From Engelhardtia mirabilis (GTDB lineage Bacteria; Planctomycetota; UBA1135; GCA-002686595): a stretch of 64,000 bases of DNA. The stretch spans positions 1,736,001 to 1,800,000 of the forward strand of contig CP036296.1 in assembly GCA_007751255.1 (NCBI GenBank), written 5' to 3'. Every line of letters begins with the position of its first letter. Positions within the stretch are counted from its first letter, which is position 1. The position numbers and the translations under genes were made by a program. Shown piece by piece: positions 52,676 to 61,188 of this stretch. The notes beneath the pieces were generated by a model that was not told the DNA's origin, searched no databases, and worked only from the letters and a program-made list of their open reading frames with translations.

Positions 52676-54254
52676 GGGTCTTCTCCTGGATTGCTGTGAG
52701 CGTTTCGCTCGGGTTGCGGGCGAACATCGATCCCTGAGACCACGCTCGCCCGGACTCCTCCGGCAGGGGCTCGAGGTCGAGCCCCTGCTTGAGGATGCTC
52801 TTGATGCTGCGGTACTCGAGGCAGCCGAAGTGCAGCGCGCGTCTGGCCGTCGCGCGTGCGCGCTCGCGCGGAAAGCCCTCGAGATGCGTGACGACCGCCT
52901 GCACCTTGCGCAGCTGGTAGAGCACATCGTCGGAGTCGAAGATCGCGGCAGCGAGCACTTCGACCTCCTCACCGATCACCCGAGCACGCACGATCCAGTG
53001 CTCGCGGCTGCGGTGCCGGAGGTCACGGCGGTGCTCGGGGAGATGCGACTCGATCGTGCTGCGCTTGCCGCGCGGCACACGCGAATGAGCGTGAAGACGG
53101 CAGTCCTCGGCGTAGATCACAATCGAGTGCGTCGTGCAGCGCAGCCAGAGGTCTTGGCCCAGCAAGGTCCACGGCGCGGAGTAGAAGGCGCCGTCGACCT
53201 GGACGTGGCTGTCACGATGCAGGCGTGCCTTCTTCCAGATCACGAGCTCCCACCGCGACTGCGGCAAGCTCAGCAGGGCAGCGCGCTCTTCCTCCTCGAA
53301 GTACTCGAGCGGTGCGCGGCCAGTCGTCCCGTGCCGGCGCCGCCCTGCGATCTCCAGCGTCCAGCGCCGCAGCGCCCGCCGGTCCTCGTGGATGTCGACG
53401 GACTCGTGCGTAGCGAAGAAGTTTCCCTTCGTGTAGCGCACTCCGCGCTCGACCTTGCCCTTCTTCTCCGGCGCGCGTGGCGGCGTCGGGTCGATCTGGA
53501 ATCCGTAATAGCGTGCGAGTTCGACGTACGTGCGGTTCAAGACGGGTTCGCCGTCCACGCCGAACGAGGCCCGAATCACTGCCGCCTTCAAGTTGTCGGG
53601 CACGATGACGCGCGGCACGCCGCCGAAGTACTCGAACGCCTCGACATGCAGCCTCACCCAGGTCTCGATCTTCTGGTCGAAGACGATCTGGGTGTGCATG
53701 TGGCGGCTGCAGCCGAGCGTCATCACGAAGAGCCAGCTCTTGCGCAAGACGCCGCGCTCGGGGTCGTAGCGCTTCCCGACGTAGCCGAAGTCGACCTGGG
53801 CCACCTCGCCCGCGGTCGTCTCGACGGAGATGGCTACGTCCGTCGGCTTGGGACCCTCCGCGTCGGCGAGTCGCAGCACCAGACGCTTGATGGCCGAGAG
53901 GCTGCCGTCGAAGTCCGGCTCGTTCAGGCGTAGCCAGTCGTGGATCGCACTCGGCCCGGCCCCCTTCTTCCGCAGCCGCTCGATCGTCGCGACCCACCGC
54001 TCGACCGAGGAGCGCTGCTGCGGCGCCTGCCTCGACTGGACGTGCTCCTCGACTGCCGCTCGCAGCTGATCGAGGTCGGGCAGCTCGTTAGGCGCGCCCT
54101 CGAGCAGCCCCGCCGTAGCGAGCGCGCGCATGTAGGCACGGATCGTGTCCCGCCCAATGTGCAGCTGTCGCGCGATCCCTCGCGATCCCTGCCCCAGCCT
54201 GTGCAGGCGGAGCATCTCCTGAAGTCTGTGCATGTCGGTCCTCCTGGCGCCCAT
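52659..54254 (-). CDS. istA: IS21 transposase IstA (copy D)
   Basis: This is a 531-residue protein with the same translation as copy C, and all DDE-core residues present (VAQVDFG, VPDNLK, GKVERG). Identity over the whole element implies very recent duplication or gene conversion. Confidence 0.93.
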   Translation of the reverse strand: MGARRTDMHRLQEMLRLHRLGQGSRGIARQLHIGRDTIRAYMRALATAGLLEGAPNELPDLDQLRAAVEEHVQSRQAPQQRSSVERWVATIERLRKKGAGPSAIHDWLRLNEPDFDGSLSAIKRLVLRLADAEGPKPTDVAISVETTAGEVAQVDFGYVGKRYDPERGVLRKSWLFVMTLGCSRHMHTQIVFDQKIETWVRLHVEAFEYFGGVPRVIVPDNLKAAVIRASFGVDGEPVLNRTYVELARYYGFQIDPTPPRAPEKKGKVERGVRYTKGNFFATHESVDIHEDRRALRRWTLEIAGRRRHGTTGRAPLEYFEEEERAALLSLPQSRWELVIWKKARLHRDSHVQVDGAFYSAPWTLLGQDLWLRCTTHSIVIYAEDCRLHAHSRVPRGKRSTIESHLPEHRRDLRHRSREHWIVRARVIGEEVEVLAAAIFDSDDVLYQLRKVQAVVTHLEGFPRERARATARRALHFGCLEYRSIKSILKQGLDLEPLPEESGRAWSQGSMFARNPSETLTAIQEKTHGDRR

Positions 54255-54481
54255 CCATCCTCCTTGGCTCGTGGGAGCCGAAGAGGATGAGGGCGGTCAG
54301 TAGACCGGCGGGAGGACCTTCGGGACTGGCGGCGGTGGACCAGCTTGGCCGAGCTGAGGTGGACCAGCTTGGCCGAACCAGGGTGGACCAGCCTGGCCGA
54401 TCTCACCCGCCCATCACCCCGCCGCCGGGGTGGACCAGCTTGGCCGGGCTACAGGTGGACTTGATACCCCGAGCTGCAACA

Positions 54482-54723
54482 GACATGAGCGGGCAGCCTG
54501 ACCGCCCGGGGGTGGACAGGAGGGGACAGGAGGGCACGGACTTCCGCCAGCAATGCGGCGACACGGGGGTCGCGACTCGGGGTTGTGGGTCGGCCGAGCC
54601 CGGCACCCTCGGTACTAGAGTGCGCAGAGCGCAAGCATCCAGCCTGCCGGCTCCCGGGGCCATGGCCGAGCGCCTGCAGGCGGCTGCGGTTCAGCGCGGG
54701 TCCGAGACGGGGCGGCCCCTCGG
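54482..54723. other. No gene recognised
   Basis: Between IS21 copy D and the AbiEii gene. A short repeat ggggacaggagg/ggacaggagggg lies near 54515-54535. Nothing else supported. Confidence 0.35.
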
Positions 54724-55608
54724 TCAAGATTCCGGTCCGGATCCCCCCAGCGCTTTCGCAATCGGCGCCGCGACGAAGGCCCAGACTTCCTCAATCACGC
54801 CAGCGAGCTCGCCTGGTGCAACCGAGATCGACAACCGGGCCAGGAAGCCGCGCCATTGCGAGATCTTCAGGCGATCGGCGGCGAAGGAGGGTGACAGCCC
54901 GGTGGGGCGGCCGAGCGGGAGGTCGGTGCCGCGGCGCTCGAACGTGGCGTGGATCGCTGCGCCGAGTGTGTCGGCATCGAGGTCGAATCGCCGGCCAATG
55001 ATCAGCAGGTCGTAGAAGTCCTTCATCCGGCTGTTGGCCAGTCCCAGCGTGCAGATCGCCTCGAGCTTCTCGGCGACGACGGTCTCGGGCGGGTAGATCC
55101 TGAGCCGCGGCGGCTCGTGATCGAGCATGGCTGGCATCAAGACCAGCTTGGGAGCGGGGATGACTGCATCGCCGAAGCCGACGTCGACGCGAACTACCAA
55201 CCGCATTTCACCCAGGTAGGCGTCGAGATCCACATGGATGCCGCCGTAGCTCTGTGCCTCGCGGATCTCGCGGGCAACGATGCTGCTCAGGTCGAATCCG
55301 ATGCCGTCGGGGTCTACCGGCGTGGCTGCGATCGATCGAATGGCGGAGGCCATGGAAGCAGGAGTCGGGTCGCCGTGCCCGAGCAGGTCGACGTCCTTCG
55401 TCGGGCGGTGCAGGTCACCGGTCCAGGCACGGAAGAGCATCGCGCCCTTGAGCACGAAGCGTTCGGCCTGATCGGAGCGCGCGAGTCGGTAGAGCAGCCG
55501 CTCGATCGCGAACTGGACGCAGAGGGCGTTGAAGTCGGCGCCCTCCTGGCGCGCGCGGGCGAGGAGGGCGCGGTGGATAGCGCGCGGGTCGCCGCTGCCG
55601 GACGTCAC
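54724..55608 (-). CDS. abiEii: AbiEii-type nucleotidyltransferase toxin
   Basis: This is a 294-residue protein of the AbiEii/AbiGii nucleotidyltransferase family (type IV toxin-antitoxin, abortive infection). Visible: an N-terminal helical part (ALCVQFAIERLLYRLARSD), the polymerase-beta-like motif FVLKGAMLFRAW, TKDVDLLGHGD (metal-binding aspartates) and the C-terminal YPPETVVAEKLEAIC and SRMKDFYDLLIIG. The ATG overlaps the antitoxin stop by 4 bp. Related toxins transfer nucleotides and cause reversible growth arrest; AbiE acts against phage in lactococci. Intact. Confidence 0.9.
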   Translation of the reverse strand: MTSGSGDPRAIHRALLARARQEGADFNALCVQFAIERLLYRLARSDQAERFVLKGAMLFRAWTGDLHRPTKDVDLLGHGDPTPASMASAIRSIAATPVDPDGIGFDLSSIVAREIREAQSYGGIHVDLDAYLGEMRLVVRVDVGFGDAVIPAPKLVLMPAMLDHEPPRLRIYPPETVVAEKLEAICTLGLANSRMKDFYDLLIIGRRFDLDADTLGAAIHATFERRGTDLPLGRPTGLSPSFAADRLKISQWRGFLARLSISVAPGELAGVIEEVWAFVAAPIAKALGGSGPES

Positions 55609-56210
55609 GCGAGGGACTCCAGGTACGGGCGGATGACCGTCGAAACCCGATCTACTCGCGCGAGCTCGAACAGCTCGTCCATCGTCACGGTCCTCCTCGT
55701 CCAGGCGTCGCGGAGCGCCTCGATGGCAACGTCGTCGCCGATCCGAGAGCGGTACTTGAAGCAGTCGACGACGGTCTTCGCGACGCTGGTGACCCGCGCC
55801 TCGACGCCCTCGATCTGCTGCATCTGGACCCCTGCGGTCAGCGATTCGCCCGAGGCGCGGACAACCTGGAGACGTGGATGTTCGATCGCCGGCTTGCGCG
55901 CTTTCCGGTCGATCATGATCCAGACCTCGAAGGGGTTCTGGGTGGTGAGGCCGTGAAGGCGCAGTGCGGTGAGGAGGCAGAGCGTTGCCGACGGGACTCG
56001 AGTGACCACCTCCGCGAGGCTTGCGTTCTCGGACAAGGGCGAGCCGACGGGTCCGTAGAGGCCGCGTCCGCGTTGCGCGATCAGGCCGCGCTCGACGAGG
56101 CGCTTGAGCTGCATGCGGTGGTAGCCCAGCTCCTCGAGTGTCGAGGCGCGGACGAGGCCCCGCTGGCGGAGGAGGGCGAGGAGGTCGTCGGTGGAGTGAG
56201 GTGTGGCCAT
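55605..56210 (-). CDS. abiEi: AbiEi-type antitoxin
   Basis: This is a 201-residue protein starting MATPHSTDDLLALL at 56210. A longer open frame upstream is not used because it crosses an operator-like palindrome. The N-terminal winged helix (QRGLVRASTLEELGYHRMQL, VERGLIAQRGRGLYGP) is the AbiEi_4-type DNA-binding domain. The C-terminal part (SATLCLLTALRLHGLTTQNP, RVTSVAKTVVDCFKYR) is the antitoxin domain. AbiEi proteins repress their own operon by binding inverted repeats. Operon order antitoxin then toxin with 4-bp overlap is canonical. Confidence 0.9.
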   Translation of the reverse strand: MATPHSTDDLLALLRQRGLVRASTLEELGYHRMQLKRLVERGLIAQRGRGLYGPVGSPLSENASLAEVVTRVPSATLCLLTALRLHGLTTQNPFEVWIMIDRKARKPAIEHPRLQVVRASGESLTAGVQMQQIEGVEARVTSVAKTVVDCFKYRSRIGDDVAIEALRDAWTRRTVTMDELFELARVDRVSTVIRPYLESLA

Positions 56211-56221
56211 CGTGACGAAGT

Positions 56222-56247
56222 GTCGGTCATGGTGCGCGATGACCGAC
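56222..56247. promoter_or_regulatory. Operator-like inverted repeat upstream of abiEi
   Basis: Perfect 9-bp arms gtcggtcat and atgaccgac around ggtgcgcg, 12 bp upstream of the abiEi start. An outer pair gtgac/gtcac (56212-56216, 56252-56256) extends it. Position and symmetry fit the autoregulatory AbiEi binding sites known from other AbiE operons. Confidence 0.6.
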
Positions 56248-56539
56248 GAAAAGTCACGTCGAGATCGAGAAGGTCCTGGCTGGGGGCACCGGCCGGCTCG
56301 GAGCCTCCGCCGAGCCAGTCCAGGGCCATCAAACGTCCGACGCTCTCGCGAACCGGCTGGTGCCGACGTCCTCCTGCACGAGCGGCGAACCCCAGGCCGG
56401 TCGCGATGGACCCGCGATCGATCGATATTGCCGGCTTGGTAGGTGCGATTCACCGGCGAGGCCGACGGAGCGAGCGTCCAGGCGGGTGCGGCGAGCTGCA
56501 GGTGCTGCGCCAGAAACTGTTGTCGACCTCGCACAACAT

Positions 56540-57717
56540 CCTCGGGCCGAGGCACTTACGGCTCGGCTAACACCTGGGCGATTCGACCCCCTCCCGCGAC
56601 CCCCTGGCGAGCCCCGCCCAGATGCCCCGACGCCCGGCCCCCGTCTGCCCGTCCCCGACCTGCTCCGACCAGCCCGCTCGGACGATCCGGCACTCGATCC
56701 TGAGCACCCGCCAGCGGTCCCAGCGACGCTATCGGTGCCACGGCTGCGGGCGGACCTTCGCCGCCAACGCGGGCACCGCCTACCACCGCCTGCGACACCC
56801 TCCCAAGCTCTTCGATCAGGTCGTGTCCTTGGCGGTGGAGGGCTCGTCCCGGGCGGCCACGGCCCGAGCACTCGGCCTGTCGCCAAGCACGGTCCGTCGC
56901 TGGCTTGCGCGCGCAGCGGTGCACGCGCAGGCGTTCAACGATGCCAAGCTGCGCGAGGTCTCCGCCGTCGAGCTGCAATCGGACGAGCTCAAGGTCCGCA
57001 CCGAAGGCCGACAAGCGCCGCTGTGGACCTATACAGCCGTGGAGGTCTGGAGCCGGCTGTGGCTCACGTCGCTGGTGGGCCGCCGAACGCTCCGCAACAC
57101 GCTGCTACACTTTCGCGAGGCGCGGTGGAGGTGCCGCGTGGAGGCCGGACGCACGCTCGTGACGACGGATGCCTTCAAGTACAACGAGCGGGTTATCGCC
57201 AGAGTCTTCGGCCCAACTTGCGTCCACGCCCAGGTGGAGAAGCGGTACCGAAAGGGGCGGGTCGTGCGGGCGGAACGCAGGCTCGTCCTCGGGCAGGATT
57301 GGATGCTCGACGAGGCCCTGGGGCGGTCGGAGGACTCGAAGTCGATCAACACGTCCTACGTCGAGCGGCTAAACCTGACCATCCGGCGCTCGCTCGCCTG
57401 CCTGCAGCGGAAGACGACGGCCATGTGCCGGTCCGAAGCCAGTCTGCGCGAGCAGCTCGAGCTCCTGCGCTGCTACTACAACTTCATCCGCCCGCACTCG
57501 TCGCTGAAGTTTGGGCGGAAGAAGAGGACGCCGGCTCAGCAGGCCGGGCTCGTCGCCGGGCCCCTGTCCTGGCGCCGCATCCTGTCAGCCCGGATCCTGG
57601 GCACCCCGAGGCGAAGCCCACTCGCTACGATGCGGGACGGAGGCAGGGCATGCGCGATCCAGGGGCATCGAATCAGGGGCAGGGGCAGCAACAGTTAGAG
57701 AGCGCATCAGTCAATAG
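56540..57717 (+). mobile_element. IS1-like element, intact transposase copy
   Basis: Leader from about 56540 (cttacggctcggc), the transposase at 56622-57698 and a 3' tail (caggggcatcgaatcagg, gcagcaacagttag). The other copies at 690, 8050, 19750, 24215, 30776 and 45113 are fragments of this or a sister element. Exact termini were not resolved. Confidence 0.75.
56622..57698 (+). CDS. IS1-family-like DDE transposase
   Basis: This is a 358-residue protein. The N-terminal zinc ribbon has a second knuckle RRYRCHGCGRTFAAN (the first Cys pair position is occupied by CPSPTC), followed by a helix-turn-helix SRAATARALGLSPSTVRRWL. Catalytic candidates: D in LQSDELKVRT, D in LVTTDAFKYN and E in TSYVERLNLTIRR, followed by NFIRPHSSLKFGRKKRTPAQ. 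This is the layout of IS1-type transposases as single-frame proteins. Longer than classical InsAB because of the N-terminal extension and a low-complexity tail after about residue 325, which may be element tail translated. Confidence 0.85.
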   Translation: MPRRPAPVCPSPTCSDQPARTIRHSILSTRQRSQRRYRCHGCGRTFAANAGTAYHRLRHPPKLFDQVVSLAVEGSSRAATARALGLSPSTVRRWLARAAVHAQAFNDAKLREVSAVELQSDELKVRTEGRQAPLWTYTAVEVWSRLWLTSLVGRRTLRNTLLHFREARWRCRVEAGRTLVTTDAFKYNERVIARVFGPTCVHAQVEKRYRKGRVVRAERRLVLGQDWMLDEALGRSEDSKSINTSYVERLNLTIRRSLACLQRKTTAMCRSEASLREQLELLRCYYNFIRPHSSLKFGRKKRTPAQQAGLVAGPLSWRRILSARILGTPRRSPLATMRDGGRACAIQGHRIRGRGSNS

Positions 57718-57718
57718 C

Positions 57719-57901
57719 CAGCAGCGAGTGAGTCAGGCACCCTGCCTCGCCATGGTCTACAAGCTCGCCAAGTCGGCCGAGAAGACCTGGCGGAAGCTAA
57801 ACGGCCACGAACACCTCGGAGACGTCATCCGAGGAGTCCGATTCAAGGACGGCATCAAGGTCGCTGCGTGACCTCTCCAGGACTTCCATCCACAGCTCTT
57901 G
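57719..57901 (+). mobile_element. IS256/Mutator-type transposase, 3' end relic
   Basis: MVYKLAKSAEKTWRKLNGHE, HLGDVIRGVRFKDGIKVAA ending TGA at 57869-57871 is the conserved C-terminus of IS256-family transposases. The following ctccaggacttccatccaca looks like the element end. The rest of the transposase is absent. Confidence 0.75.
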
Positions 57902-58075
57902 GCGATATCTCCAGCCGCCAGAGACCAACCAAACCGACCACCCGCGACTGGGTCGAGGATCGTCAGAACGAGTTCCTCGGTCTGTACCGGTACCTGAGCG
58001 GCGTCGGAGGGGGCTGCTCCTATGCTGATTGCAGTTGCGACTGCGATTATTCGAGCGAGAGGGGTCCACGGATGA
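57902..58075 (-). pseudogene. Exported FG-GAP-type protein, N-terminal fragment
   Basis: On the minus strand: LARIIAVATAISIGAAPSDA (signal peptide), VPVQTEELVLTILDPVAGGR then FGWSLAAGDIA, the first FG-GAP blade, which is broken at the IS256 end. No good ATG in frame. The 5' end is unclear. Confidence 0.5.
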
Positions 58076-58417
58076 AAAGCCTGGCAGGTCGTTCTGTTGA
58101 TTGATGTCACTGGTGGAGGAGGCCGAGGCCGGAAGCGCGGCAGTCGAGGCTCAAGGGATCGTCGCAGTCCTCGCCCAGGGCGCAAGCCCGAATCTTGCGC
58201 AGGGACGGAGTTGGCGGGCGTCGCTCCGACTGCGTCGGCAGCCGAAGCCCGAAAGGACCTCGCAGTGCTCGAGGGGCGGCGATGGGCGCCTGTAGGGAAC
58301 GCGTTGCGACGGAGTAGACGTGCGTTCGCAAGCTGGCGCGATTCAGGAGAGGACCCGACCGACAAGTTCCAGTGGGGCATTGACGGATCGTTCACTGATG
58401 CCTAGCGTCGCCATGCA
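58076..58417. other. No gene recognised
   Basis: Several overlapping open frames exist on both strands, none with clear protein-like composition. Confidence 0.35.
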
Positions 58418-58834
58418 ATGAAACTCCATACCCCCTCTGCCGTGGCCGGTGCCTTCGCTCTGGTCGGACTGATGACTTCGTTGACCTTGCTTGTGTCCTG
58501 CGGTGAAAGCGACCCGGGAGAGCGGGGTGACCGGTCGTCAGCTCAGCAGTCCATCAATTGGTATTCGGGCGGCTCTCTACATCAGGCTGATGGCGGCGAT
58601 TGGAGGCAGGCAACCGAACCGAATCGGCTGGCGACCGCAGCTGACTTCGTCGCGATCCTGCACAGTAACGACAATGGCCAAGGCGCGCTGACCCGCGATC
58701 GACTCAAACAGAAGGCTCAGGTTCTTGTGAGCGAGCTTAATGCGGCGACCGAAGGAGGTGTGGCAGACTCGCAAGCAGTATCTGAGCTAGCCGCGATGAT
58801 TTGGTTGATGAGTGAGGAGCTGCGTTCGCGATGA
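58418..58834 (+). CDS. Small lipoprotein with shared leader
   Basis: This is a 138-residue protein. It starts MKLHTPSAVAGAFALVG, nearly the same leader as the gene at 59063, but continues into a lipobox LLVSC (Cys28). The mature part is Gln/Ala/Asn-rich with GGSLHQADGGDWRQATEPNR and a helical C-terminus. No family recognised. The two genes share the leader DNA (ctctgccgtggccgg), so one leader was probably copied onto different mature domains. Confidence 0.65.
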   Translation: MKLHTPSAVAGAFALVGLMTSLTLLVSCGESDPGERGDRSSAQQSINWYSGGSLHQADGGDWRQATEPNRLATAADFVAILHSNDNGQGALTRDRLKQKAQVLVSELNAATEGGVADSQAVSELAAMIWLMSEELRSR

Positions 58835-59062
58835 TTCGTGTAATCAGAGAAGATGTTGGCGTGTCGTCGCGCAGGAACCAGGGGACGGCAGTGTCAGCCT
58901 AGTTGAGGCCGCGAGTGCCTATGCCGCGCCAAGGATTGGGGCCAATGCGGCATCGGAGCCCTGCGGTGCGGATGCTCTTGGGACGCGGCCTGCTAGTCCT
59001 AGCCTGTCTGCCTGTTTGTCCCGGGGTTGCGCCATAGTTGGAGGCTACATACCTTCGTTCCC
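58835..59062. other. Spacer
   Basis: No gene supported. It contains the region upstream of the second shared-leader gene. Confidence 0.3.
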
Positions 59063-59503
59063 ATGAAGCTCCATGCCCCCTCTGCCGTGGCCGGCGCATT
59101 CGCGCTGGTCGGGATTCTCTCGCTGGTGGCCGCCGCTCAGTTGACCCAGCCGGGCTCGGCGCTGGTAAAGGTTGACATCACGCGGCCTCTTGAGGTGAAG
59201 CCGTCCCCAAGGGACCTCGTCGAGATCCGAGAGGGTGACTCATACTTGGTGCCGCCTGGTAAGAGATTGGTCGTCACCGATCTTGGGGTTTGGTTGCCGA
59301 TCTCCGGTGTCGATCAGGTGCATCTGATGTTGGAGGGAGCCGACCACTTCATTGTCAAACCGCTGCCCACAACGGAGGTTCGGTCCGGCATGGTGCACTT
59401 GAACCGTGGGCTCATCATCGATGCGGGAAGGGTCGTGACGGTTCGGGACAGTAGCGAGAGCTTGCAGTCGGCCGTCTTCTGGGGCTACCTCGGCGACGAG
59501 TGA
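59063..59503 (+). CDS. Exported or anchored protein with shared leader
   Basis: This is a 146-residue protein. The leader MKLHAPSAVAGAFALVG runs into ILSLVAAAQ (hydrophobic, possible cleavage after Ala). The mature part is a single beta-rich domain: DLVEIREGDSYLVPPGKRLV, VTDLGVWLPISGVDQVHLML. The final segment contains LNRGLIIDAGRVVTVRDSSE. This pattern of strands is common in small planctomycete exoproteins of unknown role. ATG 59063 is chosen because the leader starts there. Confidence 0.7.
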   Translation: MKLHAPSAVAGAFALVGILSLVAAAQLTQPGSALVKVDITRPLEVKPSPRDLVEIREGDSYLVPPGKRLVVTDLGVWLPISGVDQVHLMLEGADHFIVKPLPTTEVRSGMVHLNRGLIIDAGRVVTVRDSSESLQSAVFWGYLGDE

Positions 59504-59704
59504 GGGGCGGCGAGGGGTTGTGGCGCGTGCGCTTGGGGTGGCAGGATGACCAACCCCTGTGCTGCGCGTGCACTCTTCGGAGGCGAGTGTCACGCCGCGG
59601 TCCATCGAGGCTGTACTGCCGCGATTGTGGCCTCCGCCCCGACCCAGTTGCCTCAGGCCTGCCAGGGCGGCTCCCAGCGCCGCCAGCATCCAAGGGAGGT
59701 TGAG

Positions 59705-60772
59705 TTGGCCGATCTGAAGAAGGCGGTTGAGGCGGTCCGTGAGCGCATCGGGAAGCACCGAGGCGCGCGGCAGCTCAACGAGGAGAACACCAAGGCGACG
59801 CTGATCGAGCCGGTCCTGCGTGCCCTGGGCTGGGCTGTCGAGGATCTCGACGAGGTCCAACGGGAGTACCGGCGCAAGCGGAGCGACAAGCCCGTCGACT
59901 ACGCGCTGCTCGACCTGCGGACCCCGCTGCTGTTCGTCGAGGCCAAGGCGCTCGGGCACGACCTCCAGGACCCCAAGTGGACGGCCCAGATCATGGGCTA
60001 CGCCACGGTCGCCGGGGTGGAGTGGGTCGTGCTGACCAACGGTGACGAGTACCGAATCTACAACTCCCACGCGGCGGTGCACGTCGACGAGAAGCTCTTC
60101 CGCTCCGTCAGCATCACCGAGGAGTCTCAGGACCTCCTGGAGACCCTCGAGCTGCTCAGCAAGGCACGGATGCAGGAGAACCGCTTGCGGGTGCTCTGGC
60201 GGGCTCAGTTCGTCGACCGGCAGGTGGGGGGCGTGCTCGAGGAGCTCTTCTCTGCGGAGGGCGACATGCTGCTGGTCAACCTGATCGAGCGACAGACCAA
60301 GGACCTGACCGTCGAGGAGATCCGGTCTTCGCTGGGTCGGTGTCAGGTCGAGCTGGACTTCCCGCTGCCTCAGGAGGGGCCGCCTCCGGCGCTGCCGAAG
60401 GGGCGCAGGGTCAGGACGTCCCCGGGGACAAAGGCGGCCGTGTCTGACGGCGCCATGGGCGTATCCCTGGCGGACCTCTTGGAGGCCGGGCTCATCGCCG
60501 CGCCGCTCGAGCTGAAGCGGACCTACAAGGGCAAGGAACTCCGCGCCCGGGTTGAGGCCGATGGGGCGGTCACCATTGGGCGGGAGCGCTTCCAGTCGCT
60601 GTCGCAGGCAGCCGCAGCGGCTCGAGCGTCGGTCGTCGGGATGGGCAAGGACGGGAAGCTGCCGGCGACGAATGGGTGGGACTTCTGGAGGTGTCCAGGG
60701 ACGACGGGCAAGGTGGGGCCGATCGGGAACTGGAGGGAGCGGCTGCTGAAGGAGCGGGGGCAGGTGGGGTGA
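59705..60772 (+). CDS. Solitary nuclease-like protein: HsdR N-terminal (PD-(D/E)XK) plus RAMA/DUF4357 domain
   Basis: This is a 355-residue protein from TTG 59705, placed 5 bp after gggagg. The frame is open upstream but the extra residues are not family-like. Residues 5-170 match the type I restriction HSDR_N_2 nuclease fold: LNEENTKATLIEPVLRALGW, KPVDYALLD (D65), LLFVEAKAL (E79, K81), WTAQIMGYATVAGVEWVVLT. Residues 260-355 carry a RAMA/DUF4357 module: MGVSLADLLEAGLIAAPLEL, KGKELRARVEADG and ATNGWDFWRC. No helicase, methylase or specificity gene is nearby, so it may be an orphan modification-dependent nuclease. Its last codons also remain beside IS21 copy A (23004). Confidence 0.82.
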   Translation: MADLKKAVEAVRERIGKHRGARQLNEENTKATLIEPVLRALGWAVEDLDEVQREYRRKRSDKPVDYALLDLRTPLLFVEAKALGHDLQDPKWTAQIMGYATVAGVEWVVLTNGDEYRIYNSHAAVHVDEKLFRSVSITEESQDLLETLELLSKARMQENRLRVLWRAQFVDRQVGGVLEELFSAEGDMLLVNLIERQTKDLTVEEIRSSLGRCQVELDFPLPQEGPPPALPKGRRVRTSPGTKAAVSDGAMGVSLADLLEAGLIAAPLELKRTYKGKELRARVEADGAVTIGRERFQSLSQAAAAARASVVGMGKDGKLPATNGWDFWRCPGTTGKVGPIGNWRERLLKERGQVG

Positions 60773-60905
60773 GGGCTGGCGATCTTGCCGTGGAATGCCT
60801 CGTGCTCGCCCGCTAGCCTCGACCTCTACAGGGGAAGGCCGATGGGATCCACAACTGGCAACTGGCGTGCTGAGCACCAAAAGCCAGCGGTGTCAAGCAT
60901 CCGGA
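60773..60905 (+). repeat. IS1-like 3' tail, copy T5
   Basis: cctctacaggggaaggccg, caactggcaactggcg, gctgagcaccaaaagccag, caagcatccgg. It follows directly the stop of the nuclease-like gene, as T1 follows its relic. Confidence 0.72.
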
Positions 60906-60993
60906 AACTCAAGCCGTGTACTTGCTCAGTGCACAACTCACCGTTCCGATTCATCGTCGGGGTTCCGACGAGAACTTTGCAGAAGGAGATCAG

Positions 60994-61099
60994 GTGTTCG
61001 GAGAAACTCTCAGGTCGTCGTTCTTCGCGCTTGCCGTCGGCGCGGCGGTGGTTATCGCTGCCCCGGTCGCCCCTGCGCAGACCAATGAGCTGGTCAAGA
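60994..61099 (+). pseudogene. 5' end of an exported-protein gene cut by IS21 copy B
   Basis: GTG at 60994, 5 bp after the strong site aaggag, opens FGETLRSSFFALAVGAAVVI followed by AAPVAPAQTNELVK, a clear signal peptide with cleavage after PAQ or VAPA. The IS21 end begins at 61100 and the gene body is gone. Its identity cannot be told. Confidence 0.7.
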
Positions 61100-61188
61100 C
61101 CTCGGGGATCGGGTCAAAACCGGCCAGTTGTGATCGGGTCAAATGCGGCCAGTTGGAGCGACCGGGACGGGTGTCGGTTTAGCGGATT

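Larger units (their letters stand above)
51743..54481 (-). mobile_element. IS21-family element, copy D (type 2)
   Basis: Appears identical to copy C over 2739 bp, same orientation. The flanks share gaca (51739-51742 and 54482-54485), a probable 4-bp target duplication. It lies 39 bp beyond the tRNA fragment, in a spot where cggacatgtc is directly repeated (51718 and 51737). Confidence 0.94.
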
